Positions 35,712 to 44,891 of a stretch of DNA of 64,000 nucleotides are shown in pieces. Under the pieces are notes generated by a model. It saw nothing but the letters and a program-made list of their open reading frames with translations, made no database searches and was not told where the DNA came from. The stretch is from JAJDYQ01 sp942491945 (lineage in GTDB: Bacteria > Pseudomonadota > Gammaproteobacteria > JAJDYQ01): assembly GCA_942491945.1 (NCBI GenBank), contig CALODD010000085.1, positions 5,831-69,830 of the forward strand. Direction: 5' to 3'. Both the position numbers and the translations under genes were made by a program. Each line of letters begins with the position of its first letter. Within the stretch, counting starts at the first letter, position 1.

Positions 35712-36668
35712 ATGATAGATTTAATCTTCAGTTTCTGGACAGGACTGGCTGTTGTTCTCCTCGTCATCCTCAAAACATCCGTTAAGTTTGTTCCGCAGAA
35801 CAGAGCTTATGTTGTAGAACGATTCGGGAAATACACAAGGACTCTTGAAGCCGGTCTTAACTTTATTTTCCCTTTCATTGATAAGGTAGCCTACAACCGT
35901 TCACTCAAAGAACAGGCTGTCGATGTTCCAAGTCAAAGCGCGATCACTAAAGATAACATCGGCTTAACCGTTGACGGTGTTCTTTACCTGAAAGTACTCG
36001 ACCCCTATAAGGCCAGTTACGGTGTTGAAGACTATACATTTGCTGTAACTCAACTCGCACAAACAACCATGCGTTCTGAGATTGGCAAAATAGATCTCGA
36101 TAAAACCTTTGAAGAACGCGATGCCTTAAACACTTCTATCGTCTTCTCTATTAATGAAGCAGCTGAACCCTGGGGCGTACAGGTCATGCGTTATGAGATC
36201 AAGGATATTGATCCACCACGCACCGTGCTGGAAGCGATGGAACGTCAGATGAAAGCCGAGCGTGAAAAACGTGCCACAATTCTGGAATCAGAAGGTGAAC
36301 GTCAGTCTGCAATTAACGTAGCCGAAGGTGAAAAGCAGGCGAAGGTTCTAGCTGCTGAAGCTTATCGTGCTGAGCAAATATTACAGGCCGAAGGTGAAGC
36401 TAAAGCTATTGAAATGGTCTCTGAAGCAAAGGCGAATTCTATACGCACAATTGGTGAAGCTGCGGATACGGATGCAGGCCAGAAAGCCATCCAGCTTGAT
36501 CTTGCAACCCAGGCGATTACCGCGAAACAACAGATTGCTAAAGAATCAACTGTTGTACTCATGGATGACAAGAATAGTTCTGCGGGTAATACCGTTGCCG
36601 AAGCTGTTGCCATTGTCAGCGCCATGAATAAAAGTGATGCCTTCAAAACGGGAGGTCATGCAGAATGA
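35712..36668 (+). CDS. SPFH/stomatin-family membrane protein (QmcA/paraslipin type)
   Basis: The 318-residue protein has one N-terminal membrane helix (about 2-22) and an SPFH domain (about 25-190: VPQNRAYVVERFGKYTRTLE, DVPSQSAITKDNI, then GVQVMRYEIKDIDPP). A long Ala/Glu-rich coiled coil follows (about 195-290). Such proteins form large cages in membrane microdomains. GGGAG precedes the ATG. The ATG of the NfeD gene overlaps the stop, the usual SPFH-NfeD pairing. Confidence 0.9.
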   Translation: MIDLIFSFWTGLAVVLLVILKTSVKFVPQNRAYVVERFGKYTRTLEAGLNFIFPFIDKVAYNRSLKEQAVDVPSQSAITKDNIGLTVDGVLYLKVLDPYKASYGVEDYTFAVTQLAQTTMRSEIGKIDLDKTFEERDALNTSIVFSINEAAEPWGVQVMRYEIKDIDPPRTVLEAMERQMKAEREKRATILESEGERQSAINVAEGEKQAKVLAAEAYRAEQILQAEGEAKAIEMVSEAKANSIRTIGEAADTDAGQKAIQLDLATQAITAKQQIAKESTVVLMDDKNSSAGNTVAEAVAIVSAMNKSDAFKTGGHAE

Positions 36669-37138
36669 TCGAGTATTTTGACACAAATCCACATTCATTC
36701 TGGTTCACCATAGGCTTCCTGCTACTTGCCCTTGAGGCTCTCGCATTTGGATTTGCCACTGGTGTCCTGTTGTTCGCGGGCCTTGGGGGATTATTAACGG
36801 GCACAATGATATGGGCTGAGCTTATCCCAGCCACATGGTTAGCCGGAATAGCCACTTTCGGCATCAGTTCAGGCCTAAGTGCTGCAATCCTCTGGAGGCC
36901 GTTAATGAAACTCCAGAGCACTGAGCCTGCACCTAAAGATAATAGCAGTGACATGGTCGGCTATGAGTTTCAGCTTAATGAGAAAATCACTCGCGATACA
37001 CAGGGTAAAACACGCTACTCAGGCATTGAATGGAAAGTCATTCTCTCAGATGATTCTACTACCGATACAATTCAGGCAGGACAAACTGTTGTTGTAACCT
37101 CTGTCGATGTCGGCGTGATGCGAGTTAAAGAAAAATAA
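36665..37138 (+). CDS. NfeD-family membrane protein
   Basis: The 157-residue protein has two to three hydrophobic segments in the first 80 residues (FTIGFLLLALEALAFG and GVLLFAGLGGLLTGT). A C-terminal OB-fold-like NfeD domain follows (about 95-155), with DMVGYEFQLNEKI and TVVVTSVDVGVMRV. It is the short type, without the serine-protease domain, and partners the SPFH protein encoded just upstream with a 4-bp overlap. Confidence 0.88.
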   Translation: MIEYFDTNPHSFWFTIGFLLLALEALAFGFATGVLLFAGLGGLLTGTMIWAELIPATWLAGIATFGISSGLSAAILWRPLMKLQSTEPAPKDNSSDMVGYEFQLNEKITRDTQGKTRYSGIEWKVILSDDSTTDTIQAGQTVVVTSVDVGVMRVKEK

Positions 37139-37146
37139 TTAGCTTA

Positions 37147-38118
37147 TTAATTTATCAACTCGAAATAAACGAGCACTGTGCGCTGCATAAAGTGCTCATT
37201 GTTATCGCTAATCATGAGGAAGCGATTTCCTTTATGCCGGGTTAAACCTTCATAATTATCCACTGGCACAGCATCACCAACCTTAATATTCATTAGCGGC
37301 TCAATCTTGCCTTTCTCATTCTGTTTAATTGAAGCACGTTGTAGTTCAATCTCCCAGGTAGGTGCCAACAAACGGTGCTTTCTCTTCAGCAGCAACACCT
37401 GACCATCATCAAGTATTTCAATCGCACAGACCGAAGCATCTCTATACGAATCACGCGGCAAACTGAATTGCCCGCCGTCGGCAGCATATAAAACCACCTC
37501 ATCCCATTCCGCATCTTCAAGCGGTTTTTCAGGCACCGTTAATACACCATGATCAGGATGAATCGTGACGGACTCCAATGCCTTGGTTCGTCTGTAATAG
37601 CTGGCATGTTTTTCTAAATAGCTAGGCAGCTTTCCACGTTTAAGAAATGTGCCGTCCGGTTTATGCCATTGCAATCTTGGCTTGTTCTCAAACGACACCA
37701 GTAGCTCCTCATCACCCGGTATTCCGTTATTCGCATTAACAATATGTAAACCTTCGCTATCGCTATACGGATAAGACAGATCATCACCAGCAACATCTTT
37801 CAAGGCATAGGCATTCGCTAAGCGAATACCCGAGATAGCTTTTTCCGTAAATGTCAGGTCAAAATGAAATATCGAGCCATGATCGCTGATGGCGTACAAC
37901 CGTTGTTCGTCTTCACTCCAGGCCAGACCAGATAACTCAACCATTTCCTGATCATTCATTTCCGTTGTAAACAGGTGATGCGCGGACATGAATCGTATCT
38001 TCCCTATCTCAATTGCCTGACCATTTTCATCCACCACATCGATAACTTCATAGTCGAGCGCCTGTGCCTCAAATGAAGTTATAAGCAGGAAAATCGCCAG
38101 ATAGATAAAACGCCGCAT
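37147..38118 (-). CDS. Secreted esterase-like (phytase-esterase domain) beta-propeller protein
   Basis: A signal peptide ends near AQA-LD (about 20). The mature part matches the 'esterase-like activity of phytase' domain: ELSGLAWSEDEQRLYAISDH near 62, LSYPYSDSEGLHIV, TKALESVTIHPDH, and NYEGLTRHKGNRFLMISDNN near the end. The activity of this family is poorly defined. It is probably periplasmic. It is 2 bp before the radical SAM gene and convergent with nfeD. Confidence 0.8.
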   Translation of the reverse strand: MRRFIYLAIFLLITSFEAQALDYEVIDVVDENGQAIEIGKIRFMSAHHLFTTEMNDQEMVELSGLAWSEDEQRLYAISDHGSIFHFDLTFTEKAISGIRLANAYALKDVAGDDLSYPYSDSEGLHIVNANNGIPGDEELLVSFENKPRLQWHKPDGTFLKRGKLPSYLEKHASYYRRTKALESVTIHPDHGVLTVPEKPLEDAEWDEVVLYAADGGQFSLPRDSYRDASVCAIEILDDGQVLLLKRKHRLLAPTWEIELQRASIKQNEKGKIEPLMNIKVGDAVPVDNYEGLTRHKGNRFLMISDNNEHFMQRTVLVYFELIN

Positions 38119-38119
38119 A

Positions 38120-39187
38120 CTAAAACATCTCCATCTGACTTGAGGACTTTCGCGGAGGCTCGAATATTGAAGTATTTAATGGCGGCAAGTGGTTTTCAAT
38201 CTCTTGTTTTTTTACAACTTGTTGGAAACGCTGTGCAATCAAATCAGCGAACACACCACTCCCCGTTTGACGGGTACCCCACTCTGATCGATACAACTCA
38301 CCGTTATGCATATCCTGCATACGTTTTAAAACGTGTTCTGCCTTCAATGAATAATTCATTTGTAACCACTCAGCGAACAACTCCTTTAACTCCAATGGCA
38401 ACCGTAACATCACGTAGTTTATCGATAGTGCCCCAGCCTTATGGCATACGCCCATGATCGATTCCAGTTCATGGTCTGTTAACACGGGCATAACGGGAGC
38501 GATCAAGATACCCACGGGTATATTATTTTTCCGCAAAATCTCAATAGTTTGTATACGTCGTAATGGTGTTGCCGCCCTCGGTTCCATCGCACGACATAAC
38601 TGCTTATCTAAAGTAGTCACCGATATAAGCACATTAACCAGGTTCTGTTCTGCTAATTCACGCAGAATATCTAAATCACGTTCAATCAGTGATGACTTGG
38701 TAATAATCGATACTGGATGTTTACATTCTGCAAGAAATATTAATATTGACCGCGTTAATTTCGTGTGGCGTTCGACAGGCTGATAGGCATCCGTATTTGA
38801 TCCCAGAGTAATCGCAGAACAGCAGTAGTTCTTTTTCGCTAATTCTTCCGCTAATCGTTCAACTGCGTCCGGTTTATGAAAAATCTCCGTTTCGAAATCC
38901 ATGCCTGCTGAATATCCAAGCCAGGCATGCGTTGGGCGAGCAAAGCAATATACACAGCCATGCTCGCAGCCTTTGTAAGGGTTTATTGATTGATCGTAGG
39001 GGACATCGGGTGACTGATTCCGCGTGATGATTGTTTTAGAGTGATCGACGTGTAGCCGTATTTTAACTTTAGGCTCGTCCTGAGGCATCCAACCATCATC
39101 TATCGCAACGTGGATTTGTGATTCATAACGCCCGTCACGATTACTCAGGGCTCCACGGCCTTTTTGAGGTGTGCTCGTGCTAGGCAA
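38120..39187 (-). CDS. PA0069-family radical SAM protein
   Basis: The 355-residue protein carries the radical SAM cluster motif CEHGCVYC (CX3CX2C, about 74-81), preceded by SINPYKGC. The SplB-like barrel follows (SVTTLDKQLCRAMEPRAATP, then VMPVLTDHELE). It resembles the Pseudomonas PA0069 family, whose reaction is unknown. The start overlaps the end of ispG by 8 bp, so it is translationally linked to ispG. Confidence 0.87.
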   Translation of the reverse strand: MPSTSTPQKGRGALSNRDGRYESQIHVAIDDGWMPQDEPKVKIRLHVDHSKTIITRNQSPDVPYDQSINPYKGCEHGCVYCFARPTHAWLGYSAGMDFETEIFHKPDAVERLAEELAKKNYCCSAITLGSNTDAYQPVERHTKLTRSILIFLAECKHPVSIITKSSLIERDLDILRELAEQNLVNVLISVTTLDKQLCRAMEPRAATPLRRIQTIEILRKNNIPVGILIAPVMPVLTDHELESIMGVCHKAGALSINYVMLRLPLELKELFAEWLQMNYSLKAEHVLKRMQDMHNGELYRSEWGTRQTGSGVFADLIAQRFQQVVKKQEIENHLPPLNTSIFEPPRKSSSQMEMF

Positions 39188-40403
39188 CCTTATTCACGTC
39201 GAACTTGTCAGAAACATAATTATTGACGATATCTTTAAACTCATTGGCAATGTTGTCGCCACGCAGAGTCTTGTATTTCTTACCATCAACAAATACAGGG
39301 GCGGCGGGTGCTTCCCCAGTTCCCGGCAGGCTGATACCAATATCAGAATGCTTGCTTTCACCCGGCCCATTCACCACACAGCCCATGACAGCGACGGACA
39401 TTGCCTCTGAACCCGGATATTTATTACGCCAGACCGGCATCTGCTCACGCAACCAACTCTGAATATCTGAAGCGAGTTCCTGAAAGACGGTACTGGTCGT
39501 ACGACCACAACCCGGACATGCCGTCACCAGCGGCGTGAAATTACGCAGACCCATGGTCTGTAGCATTTCTTGCGCAACCACGACTTCTTTGGATCGATCA
39601 CCACCGGGTTCTGGTGTTAATGAAACACGAATGGTATCGCCAATCCCCTGCTGCAATAGAACTCCCATACCTGCGGTAGAAGCCACAATACCTTTCGACC
39701 CCATACCCGCTTCAGTCAAACCCAGATGCAATGCATAGTCACATTGGTTCGCGAGTTGCTCGTATACTGAGATCAGATCCTGCACTTCACTCACCTTGCA
39801 GGAAATAATGATGCGATCTCGTCCTAAGCCGATCTCTTCGGCTAGCTGCGCACTTTCCATCGCAGACAGCACCAGCGCATCATGCATCACTTCACGCGCA
39901 TCTTTCGGTTCGGCCAATTGAGCATTCTGATCCATCACTCGGGCAAGCAGCTTCTGGTCCAGGCTTCCCCAGTTGACTCCAATTCGAACTGGCTTGTCGT
40001 ATTTCATCGCTGTTTCGATCATGGCTGCAAAGCGCTCATCACGTTTCGCACCACCACCAACATTTCCAGGGTTGATACGATATTTTGCCAGTGCCTGCGC
40101 GCAATCCGGATATTTGGTCAGCAGCGTATGACCAATGTAATGAAAGTCGCCAATAAGCGGCACATCACAATTGCGTTTTAAAAGGCCTTCTTTGATCTCC
40201 GCGACAGCGGCAGCAGCCTTTTCAGTATCGACAGTAATCCGCACAAGCTCTGAGCCTGACTCAGCCAAAGCCGCGACCTGATCAATTGTCGACTGGACAT
40301 CGGAAGTATCGGTATTGGTCATGGACTGCACCACAATCGGCGCATCGCCACCGACGATAACGTTTCCGACCTTTACACCGACTGAATTTCTTCTCTGAAT
40401 CAC
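39180..40403 (-). CDS. ispG: 4-hydroxy-3-methylbut-2-en-1-yl diphosphate synthase (IspG)
   Basis: The 407-residue iron-sulfur enzyme converts MEcPP to HMBPP in the MEP isoprenoid pathway. The N-terminal barrel shows PIVVQSMTNTDT near 20 and GDFHYIGH near 80. The 4Fe-4S cysteines are in CPGCGRTTS near 290 and MGCVVNGPGE near 340. IspE and IspB of the same route are also in this window. The stop overlaps the radical SAM gene start. Confidence 0.97.
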   Translation of the reverse strand: MIQRRNSVGVKVGNVIVGGDAPIVVQSMTNTDTSDVQSTIDQVAALAESGSELVRITVDTEKAAAAVAEIKEGLLKRNCDVPLIGDFHYIGHTLLTKYPDCAQALAKYRINPGNVGGGAKRDERFAAMIETAMKYDKPVRIGVNWGSLDQKLLARVMDQNAQLAEPKDAREVMHDALVLSAMESAQLAEEIGLGRDRIIISCKVSEVQDLISVYEQLANQCDYALHLGLTEAGMGSKGIVASTAGMGVLLQQGIGDTIRVSLTPEPGGDRSKEVVVAQEMLQTMGLRNFTPLVTACPGCGRTTSTVFQELASDIQSWLREQMPVWRNKYPGSEAMSVAVMGCVVNGPGESKHSDIGISLPGTGEAPAAPVFVDGKKYKTLRGDNIANEFKDIVNNYVSDKFDVNKVA

Positions 40404-40434
40404 GATAACCTCAGAACCTCAAACTGGGCGCGGA

Positions 40435-40881
40435 TTATACCCGCTTACGGGCTAAACGCCTCAATGAATGCGCCAGACGCTCATCGGAAACCGTATCCGC
40501 GGAGGCATCCACCAAATCACGCGTCGATTCACTCAGGTCACGATGCACCTGCCGAAGTTGCACATCCTCCTCAGCGAGGTCCTTCAACGGCCGATTTTTT
40601 ACCACAATTCCTTGTATATCGGCCTGCCCGCAGGACTTGAGAATCGCCTGGATCATACGCTGCTGCATCCGCACATGCGTCGCCCATTCTGCGCCTTTCA
40701 CATGAATAATCGCTCGTTTCCTGGTATCGATATTCACCAGTTTCACGACAGTATTAATTGATAAAGGCAGCTGCTTTTCCAGACATCGATTTAGTTTAGA
40801 GAGCTCCATCGCCCGATCCCGAATCTGGGAAAGCGTACTACGACGAACAAAGGCATCTGCGCGTTTTTGAGACATTATCAT
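40435..40881 (-). CDS. DUF721 (DciA-like) protein
   Basis: The product from ATG 40881 (or 40875) is about 148 residues. The DUF721 core is visible: MELSKLNRCLEKQLP, then KRAIIHVKGAEWATHVR with the conserved Trp, and MQQRMIQAILKSCG. DciA proteins of this family help load the replicative helicase in bacteria that lack DnaC, but assignment to that role is inference. The longer frame from 40965 adds an unrelated hydrophobic segment and is rejected. The region upstream is AT-rich. Confidence 0.7.
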   Translation of the reverse strand: MIMSQKRADAFVRRSTLSQIRDRAMELSKLNRCLEKQLPLSINTVVKLVNIDTRKRAIIHVKGAEWATHVRMQQRMIQAILKSCGQADIQGIVVKNRPLKDLAEEDVQLRQVHRDLSESTRDLVDASADTVSDERLAHSLRRLARKRV

Positions 40882-40991
40882 ATTAGACCACGATAGAAAT
40901 TTAGTATCGACACAAATATAAATTAGCAAACAGTAATTAACTGAACGCAGTAACAAAAAACACAAAGCAAAAACAACACAATTATCTATAG

Positions 40992-40997
40992 TATAAT
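40992..40997 (+). promoter_or_regulatory. Probable -10 box for tcmP
   Basis: A consensus TATAAT lies 36 bp upstream of ATG 41033 in an AT-rich divergent gap. I see no good -35 at 16-18 bp. The box overlaps the TTG of the longer frame, which argues that translation begins at 41033. Confidence 0.4.
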
Positions 40998-41032
40998 TGC
41001 CGTTAATTTATACACCTTTCCGGGCAGCCCAT

Positions 41033-42109
41033 ATGAGCAAAGATCATCATGACGAACCTTTCGACGAAGGAACGCTAATCAAGCTTGAAATATACAAGAA
41101 CTATTTAACCTCATGGCTGCCTGTTTTTCTAATGGTTAAGAGCATAAAAAACAATCACGTAAACATCTTTGATTTTTTCTCCGGACCCGGTAAAGATAAA
41201 TCAGGCTTAGATGGCAGCCCAATTATCGCTCTAACTGCGGCAATAGACTTTACTCAAATAGCTAAAGATAACGGAAAAACCATCAACTTATACTTCTTTG
41301 ATCAGAAGCTAGAAAAAATAAACCGCTTAAATCAAGTAATTAGCAACACCAACTATGATAGAGATACGATACATATCACCACTGAAGTTATTGAATTCGA
41401 TCAAGCATTAGAAAAGTACGAAGATATTATAAGGCGAGACCCCAATTTATTATTTATGGATCAAACAGGAATAAAAGCGATAACTGAAAATACATTAAAG
41501 AAACTCTTAAGCTTTAAATATACAGACTTACTTTTTTATCTAGCATCATCTTATGCAAAACGCTTTTCAAACACGAAAGAATTTAGAAAATACTTAAATA
41601 TTGAACCGGGAGAATTTAGAGACATTTCTCAAAATAATATCCATAGATTCATGTGCCAGTACTACCAATCAATAGCAGACAACCTTATTGAATACTACTT
41701 TTGCCCCTTTTCAATTAAAAAGAACGCGAATGTCTATGGATTAATATTCGGGAGCCGGAATCATACCGGTCTGCAGAAATTTCTTGATGTTGCCTGGAAA
41801 ATTGATCCTCACAGAGGCGAAGCAAATTTTGATATAGACAATGAACAAATATCAGAACAACCTTCATTATTCCCTCATTTACCTCAAAAATTAACGATGT
41901 TTGAACAAGAATTAGAAGCACAAATACTAAAAGGGACAATTAAAAGTGATGGAGAGGCATTCAAACACACATTGCAGGCTGGCTTTATTGGAAAGCATGC
42001 AAAAAAGGTCATAAAGAGCCTAATACGAAATAAGAGGATTTACATGGATAAACAACCTCGATGTTCAAAAGAAGCTTTAGCTATGCCGAGAGGCATTAAA
42101 TTACTGTAG
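41033..42109 (+). CDS. tcmP: Three-Cys-motif partner protein (TcmP-like)
   Basis: The 358-residue product resembles the TcmP family, which regularly neighbours Gp37/Gp68-type three-Cys proteins. The N-terminus has LIKLEIYKNYLTSWLPVF and a methyltransferase-like first motif, NIFDFFSGPGKDKSG, followed by DGSPIIAL. The middle has LLFMDQTGIKAI. The C-terminal part is a helical domain with GKHAKKVIKSLIRNKRIYM. Whether it binds SAM is not known. It is AT-rich compared with its neighbours. It converges on the DUF5131 gene with a 14-bp overlap. ATG 41033 is preferred to TTG 40997. Confidence 0.78.
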   Translation: MSKDHHDEPFDEGTLIKLEIYKNYLTSWLPVFLMVKSIKNNHVNIFDFFSGPGKDKSGLDGSPIIALTAAIDFTQIAKDNGKTINLYFFDQKLEKINRLNQVISNTNYDRDTIHITTEVIEFDQALEKYEDIIRRDPNLLFMDQTGIKAITENTLKKLLSFKYTDLLFYLASSYAKRFSNTKEFRKYLNIEPGEFRDISQNNIHRFMCQYYQSIADNLIEYYFCPFSIKKNANVYGLIFGSRNHTGLQKFLDVAWKIDPHRGEANFDIDNEQISEQPSLFPHLPQKLTMFEQELEAQILKGTIKSDGEAFKHTLQAGFIGKHAKKVIKSLIRNKRIYMDKQPRCSKEALAMPRGIKLL

Positions 42110-42847
42110 AATTTTTAGGCATGGAATCCCAGGTTCGCCCTTGCAACAATCGCCCATTAGCTTTTTTATGCCTTTTCACACCATCGGCACCCCAACCGCC
42201 CCATTGTTTAAAGAAAAATGCCACATTCTCCGAGTCACATTGAGATTTGATATTATCAACCCACAACTGCTTCATCGGGCGAGCATTTTTTCCTGACTCA
42301 CCACCCACGATAACCCAATGCACTCCAACCAGACTGAATACCCCTAAATCCTCTAATAAAGGCTCTACTGACAAAAATCTTATCCGCGCATCAATTTCTG
42401 TCAAATACTTAATACGAGGCAGCCCGTATTTTTTATCTTCGACAGAAACGCCCAGCCAAACATTATTTGGGACAGGTCGTTGACTAAAATAGTCTGGTAG
42501 ACGCTCAGCTCTTTTAGTTAGTATTTGATACGTGTGATGAGGCGTATCAGAAATAACTTGAAATACTTCGTCCAGAAACGAGTCTGAAACATCTTCATGG
42601 AACAAATCGGACATACTATTAACGAAGTATACTGTTGGCTTCTTCCTTTTCAGAGGCTTATCGATCTCAATCTATATGAATGAACATTAAGCTCAAAGCC
42701 ATTTTCGTAGCCACCAGCTTTCATGGCTTTTAATCGTTTAGCCATATTTTCAGCATAGCAATACTTACATCCCGGAGACACCTTTGTGCACCCTGTAACC
42801 GGGTTCCATGTTTGCTCGGTCCATTCAATTTCTGACTGACTAGACAT
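42096..42847 (-). pseudogene. Gp37/Gp68 (DUF5131) three-Cys-motif protein, frameshifted near 42668
   Basis: The first part (42847-42650) has SEIEWTEQTWNPVTGC and the three-Cys motif CTKVSPGCKYC (CX6CX2C) at about 20-30. The second part has KRKKPTVYFVNSMSDLFHED, ILTKRAERLP, VWLGVSVEDKK, FLSVEPLLEDLG, VGGESG and FFKQWGGW, all typical of this phage-derived family. Adding one base near 42668 joins them through LEIDKPL into a 250-residue protein of normal length. The cysteines suggest an iron-sulfur, radical-SAM-like centre (inference). The lesion is loss of one G in a GG pair, so real decay and sequencing error are both possible. Confidence 0.85.
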
Positions 42848-42991
42848 ACTTAATTATAGAATTAGTAATGTTTGGATTCTACGAATTATGGGGCACAACC
42901 ACGATATCTAATGGTTTATTTTCAACTAGGCACCCAGAATATCAACGCATCGAGTGAATTTAAGGGGTAAAACATGTAGACACAAAAATAA

Positions 42992-43068
42992 TGGTGGCTA
43001 TGGGTGGACTTGAACCACCGACCCCAGCATTATGAATGCTGTGCTCTAACCAGCTGAGCTACATAGCC
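42992..43068 (-). tRNA. tRNA-Met (elongator), anticodon CAT
   Basis: The minus strand gives a 77-nt cloverleaf starting GGCTATG and ending CATAGCC-A-CCA, with CCA encoded. The anticodon arm is CAGCA-TTCATAA-TGCTG, giving anticodon CAT. The acceptor and D arm resemble E. coli metT, and the first acceptor pair is a normal one, unlike initiator tRNA. A good promoter lies upstream at 43106-43134. Confidence 0.96.
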
Positions 43069-43105
43069 ATTTGGACTTCGCCCGGACATCCGCGAAGGGA
43101 GGCGA

Positions 43106-43134
43106 ATTCTGCGGATTACCCCTTAATTTGTCAA
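43106..43134 (-). promoter_or_regulatory. Sigma-70 promoter for tRNA-Met
   Basis: On the minus strand, a perfect TTGACA (43134-43129) and CAGAAT (43111-43106) are 17 bp apart. The -10 box is about 38 bp upstream of the mature tRNA 5' end, so there would be a short leader. Confidence 0.75.
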
Positions 43135-43183
43135 TACTTTCTAATATTAGAGGTTTTAATCTAATTCTCTCAGATGAGTAAAA

Positions 43184-44275
43184 TTAGACATTAAACCTGA
43201 AATGCACAACATCTCCTTCCTGCATGATGTATTCCTTGCCTTCCAGACGCCATTTTCCTGCCTCTTTTGCGCCTACCTCGCCATTTCCTGCAATATAGTC
43301 ATCGTAAGCAACCACTTCAGCTCGGATAAAGCCTTTCTCAAAATCGGTATGAATGCGACCCGCGGCCTGAGGCGCTGTACCGTTTCGGCGTACCGTCCAG
43401 GCTCGGGCTTCTTTAGGGCCTGCAGTGAAAAATGTCTGTAAATCCAGCAAAGAATATCCGGCAAAAATCACTCGATTTAGACCTGGCTCATCCAGCCCCA
43501 GGTCATCCAGAAACTCTTTTTTCTCGTCATCATCCAGCAACGCAATTTCAGATTCGATGGAAGCGCATACAGCTACCACAACCGCATTTTCTTCCTCAGC
43601 CATTGTATTAACAGCGTCTAGATGAGGATTATTTTCAAAGCCATCTTCCGCTACATTGGCGATATACATCATCGGCTTTGCTGTGATCAGGTTAATACCT
43701 TTGAGGCGATCCAGATCGTTTTCTGAGAGATTCATGGAACGAACCGGATGTCCGGCATCCAGATGGTCACGAATACGTTCGAACAGTTCCTTTTTGGCTT
43801 TTTCTTCTTTATCACCGGCTTTAGATGCTTTTACTGCTTTCTCGTAAAGCTTTTCAGCCGCCGCAAGATCAGCTAATGCCAGTTCCATATTAATGATTTC
43901 AGCATCGGTTTTGGGTTCTGTTCGACCCGCCACATGCACCACATCGTCATCTTCAAAACAGCGAACAACATGGGCGATCGCATCGGTTTCACGAATATGC
44001 GATAGAAACTGGTTTCCCAGGCCTTCACCCTTGGATGCACCTTCAACCAGTCCCGCGATATCGACGAATTCCATGGTTGCAGGAATGACTTTTTCTGAGC
44101 TGGCAATTTCTGCCAGTTTATCCAGGCGGGTATCTGGTACAGGCACGATACCGACATTCGGCTCAATGGTGCAGAACGGATAGTTCTCAGCTGCAATCTC
44201 TGCCTGCGTTAAAGCGTTAAAAATAGTGGATTTACCAACATTAGGTAAGCCAACGATTCCGCATTTAAATCCCAT
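43184..44275 (-). CDS. ychF: Obg-like ATPase YchF
   Basis: The 363-residue P-loop protein has G1 GLPNVGKST at 8-16, FVDIAGLVEGAS as G3 and NVAED in place of NKxD, the change that gives YchF its preference for ATP. A coiled coil (about 130-200) and the C-terminal TGS domain follow. It associates with ribosomes and stress responses. It lies 12 bp after pth, the usual pth-ychF pair. Confidence 0.97.
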   Translation of the reverse strand: MGFKCGIVGLPNVGKSTIFNALTQAEIAAENYPFCTIEPNVGIVPVPDTRLDKLAEIASSEKVIPATMEFVDIAGLVEGASKGEGLGNQFLSHIRETDAIAHVVRCFEDDDVVHVAGRTEPKTDAEIINMELALADLAAAEKLYEKAVKASKAGDKEEKAKKELFERIRDHLDAGHPVRSMNLSENDLDRLKGINLITAKPMMYIANVAEDGFENNPHLDAVNTMAEEENAVVVAVCASIESEIALLDDDEKKEFLDDLGLDEPGLNRVIFAGYSLLDLQTFFTAGPKEARAWTVRRNGTAPQAAGRIHTDFEKGFIRAEVVAYDDYIAGNGEVGAKEAGKWRLEGKEYIMQEGDVVHFRFNV

Positions 44276-44287
44276 GATTCTGCTCGA

Positions 44288-44869
44288 TTATTTCTTTGAG
44301 TGAAGTTGTAATGTGGCCTTATTGATATCACCGGCTACCAGCGGCTCCAGTACATCCAGGATATCGTCAATAGATCGCATGGCTCCATCGACCAAGTCTC
44401 TTGATGCACGACCTAATAAATAGCCTGTCACTTTATTGCGGTCACCTGGATGCCCTACACCAATACGCAAACGATAAAAGTCTTTACCAATCGCAGGCAT
44501 GATATCTCGCAGGCCGTTGTGACCGCCGTGACCCCCACCCAGTTTGATTTTAGATATGCCCGGTTCGAAATCGAGTTCATCGTGCGCAACTACGATTTCG
44601 GATTGATCGATCTTGAAGTAGTTCGCCAGTGCGGCAACAGCTAGACCGCTCTTATTCATAAACGTCATCGGTTTAAGCAACCAGCATTCATTGCCAGCAA
44701 TTCGAACTTTCCCGGCCTCACCATGAAACTTGGATTCGGGCTTTAGTTGACCGTTATAGCGACGCGCGATTTCATCGATTAACCAGAAACCGGCATTATG
44801 GGCAGTCTGCTCATACTCGGGGCCGGGATTTCCCAGCCCCGCGATGAGCTTTATAGGCTTGTTAGCCAC
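44288..44869 (-). CDS. pth: Peptidyl-tRNA hydrolase
   Basis: The 193-residue enzyme frees tRNA from dropped-off peptidyl-tRNA. Visible are IAGLGNPGPEYEQTAHNAGF near 9-28, with catalytic His24, MTFMNKSG near 68, and VAHDELDFEPG with its conserved Asp near 96. The order rplY-pth-ychF is conserved. Confidence 0.97.
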   Translation of the reverse strand: MANKPIKLIAGLGNPGPEYEQTAHNAGFWLIDEIARRYNGQLKPESKFHGEAGKVRIAGNECWLLKPMTFMNKSGLAVAALANYFKIDQSEIVVAHDELDFEPGISKIKLGGGHGGHNGLRDIMPAIGKDFYRLRIGVGHPGDRNKVTGYLLGRASRDLVDGAMRSIDDILDVLEPLVAGDINKATLQLHSKK

Positions 44870-44891
44870 AGTTTACTGTGACCGGATGATA

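Noticed and set aside
42848..42992. Attachment-site repeat of tRNA-Met for the TcmP insert
   Set aside because: I looked for a second copy of the tRNA 3' end on the far side (40880-41033) and in between and found none. No integrase is present.
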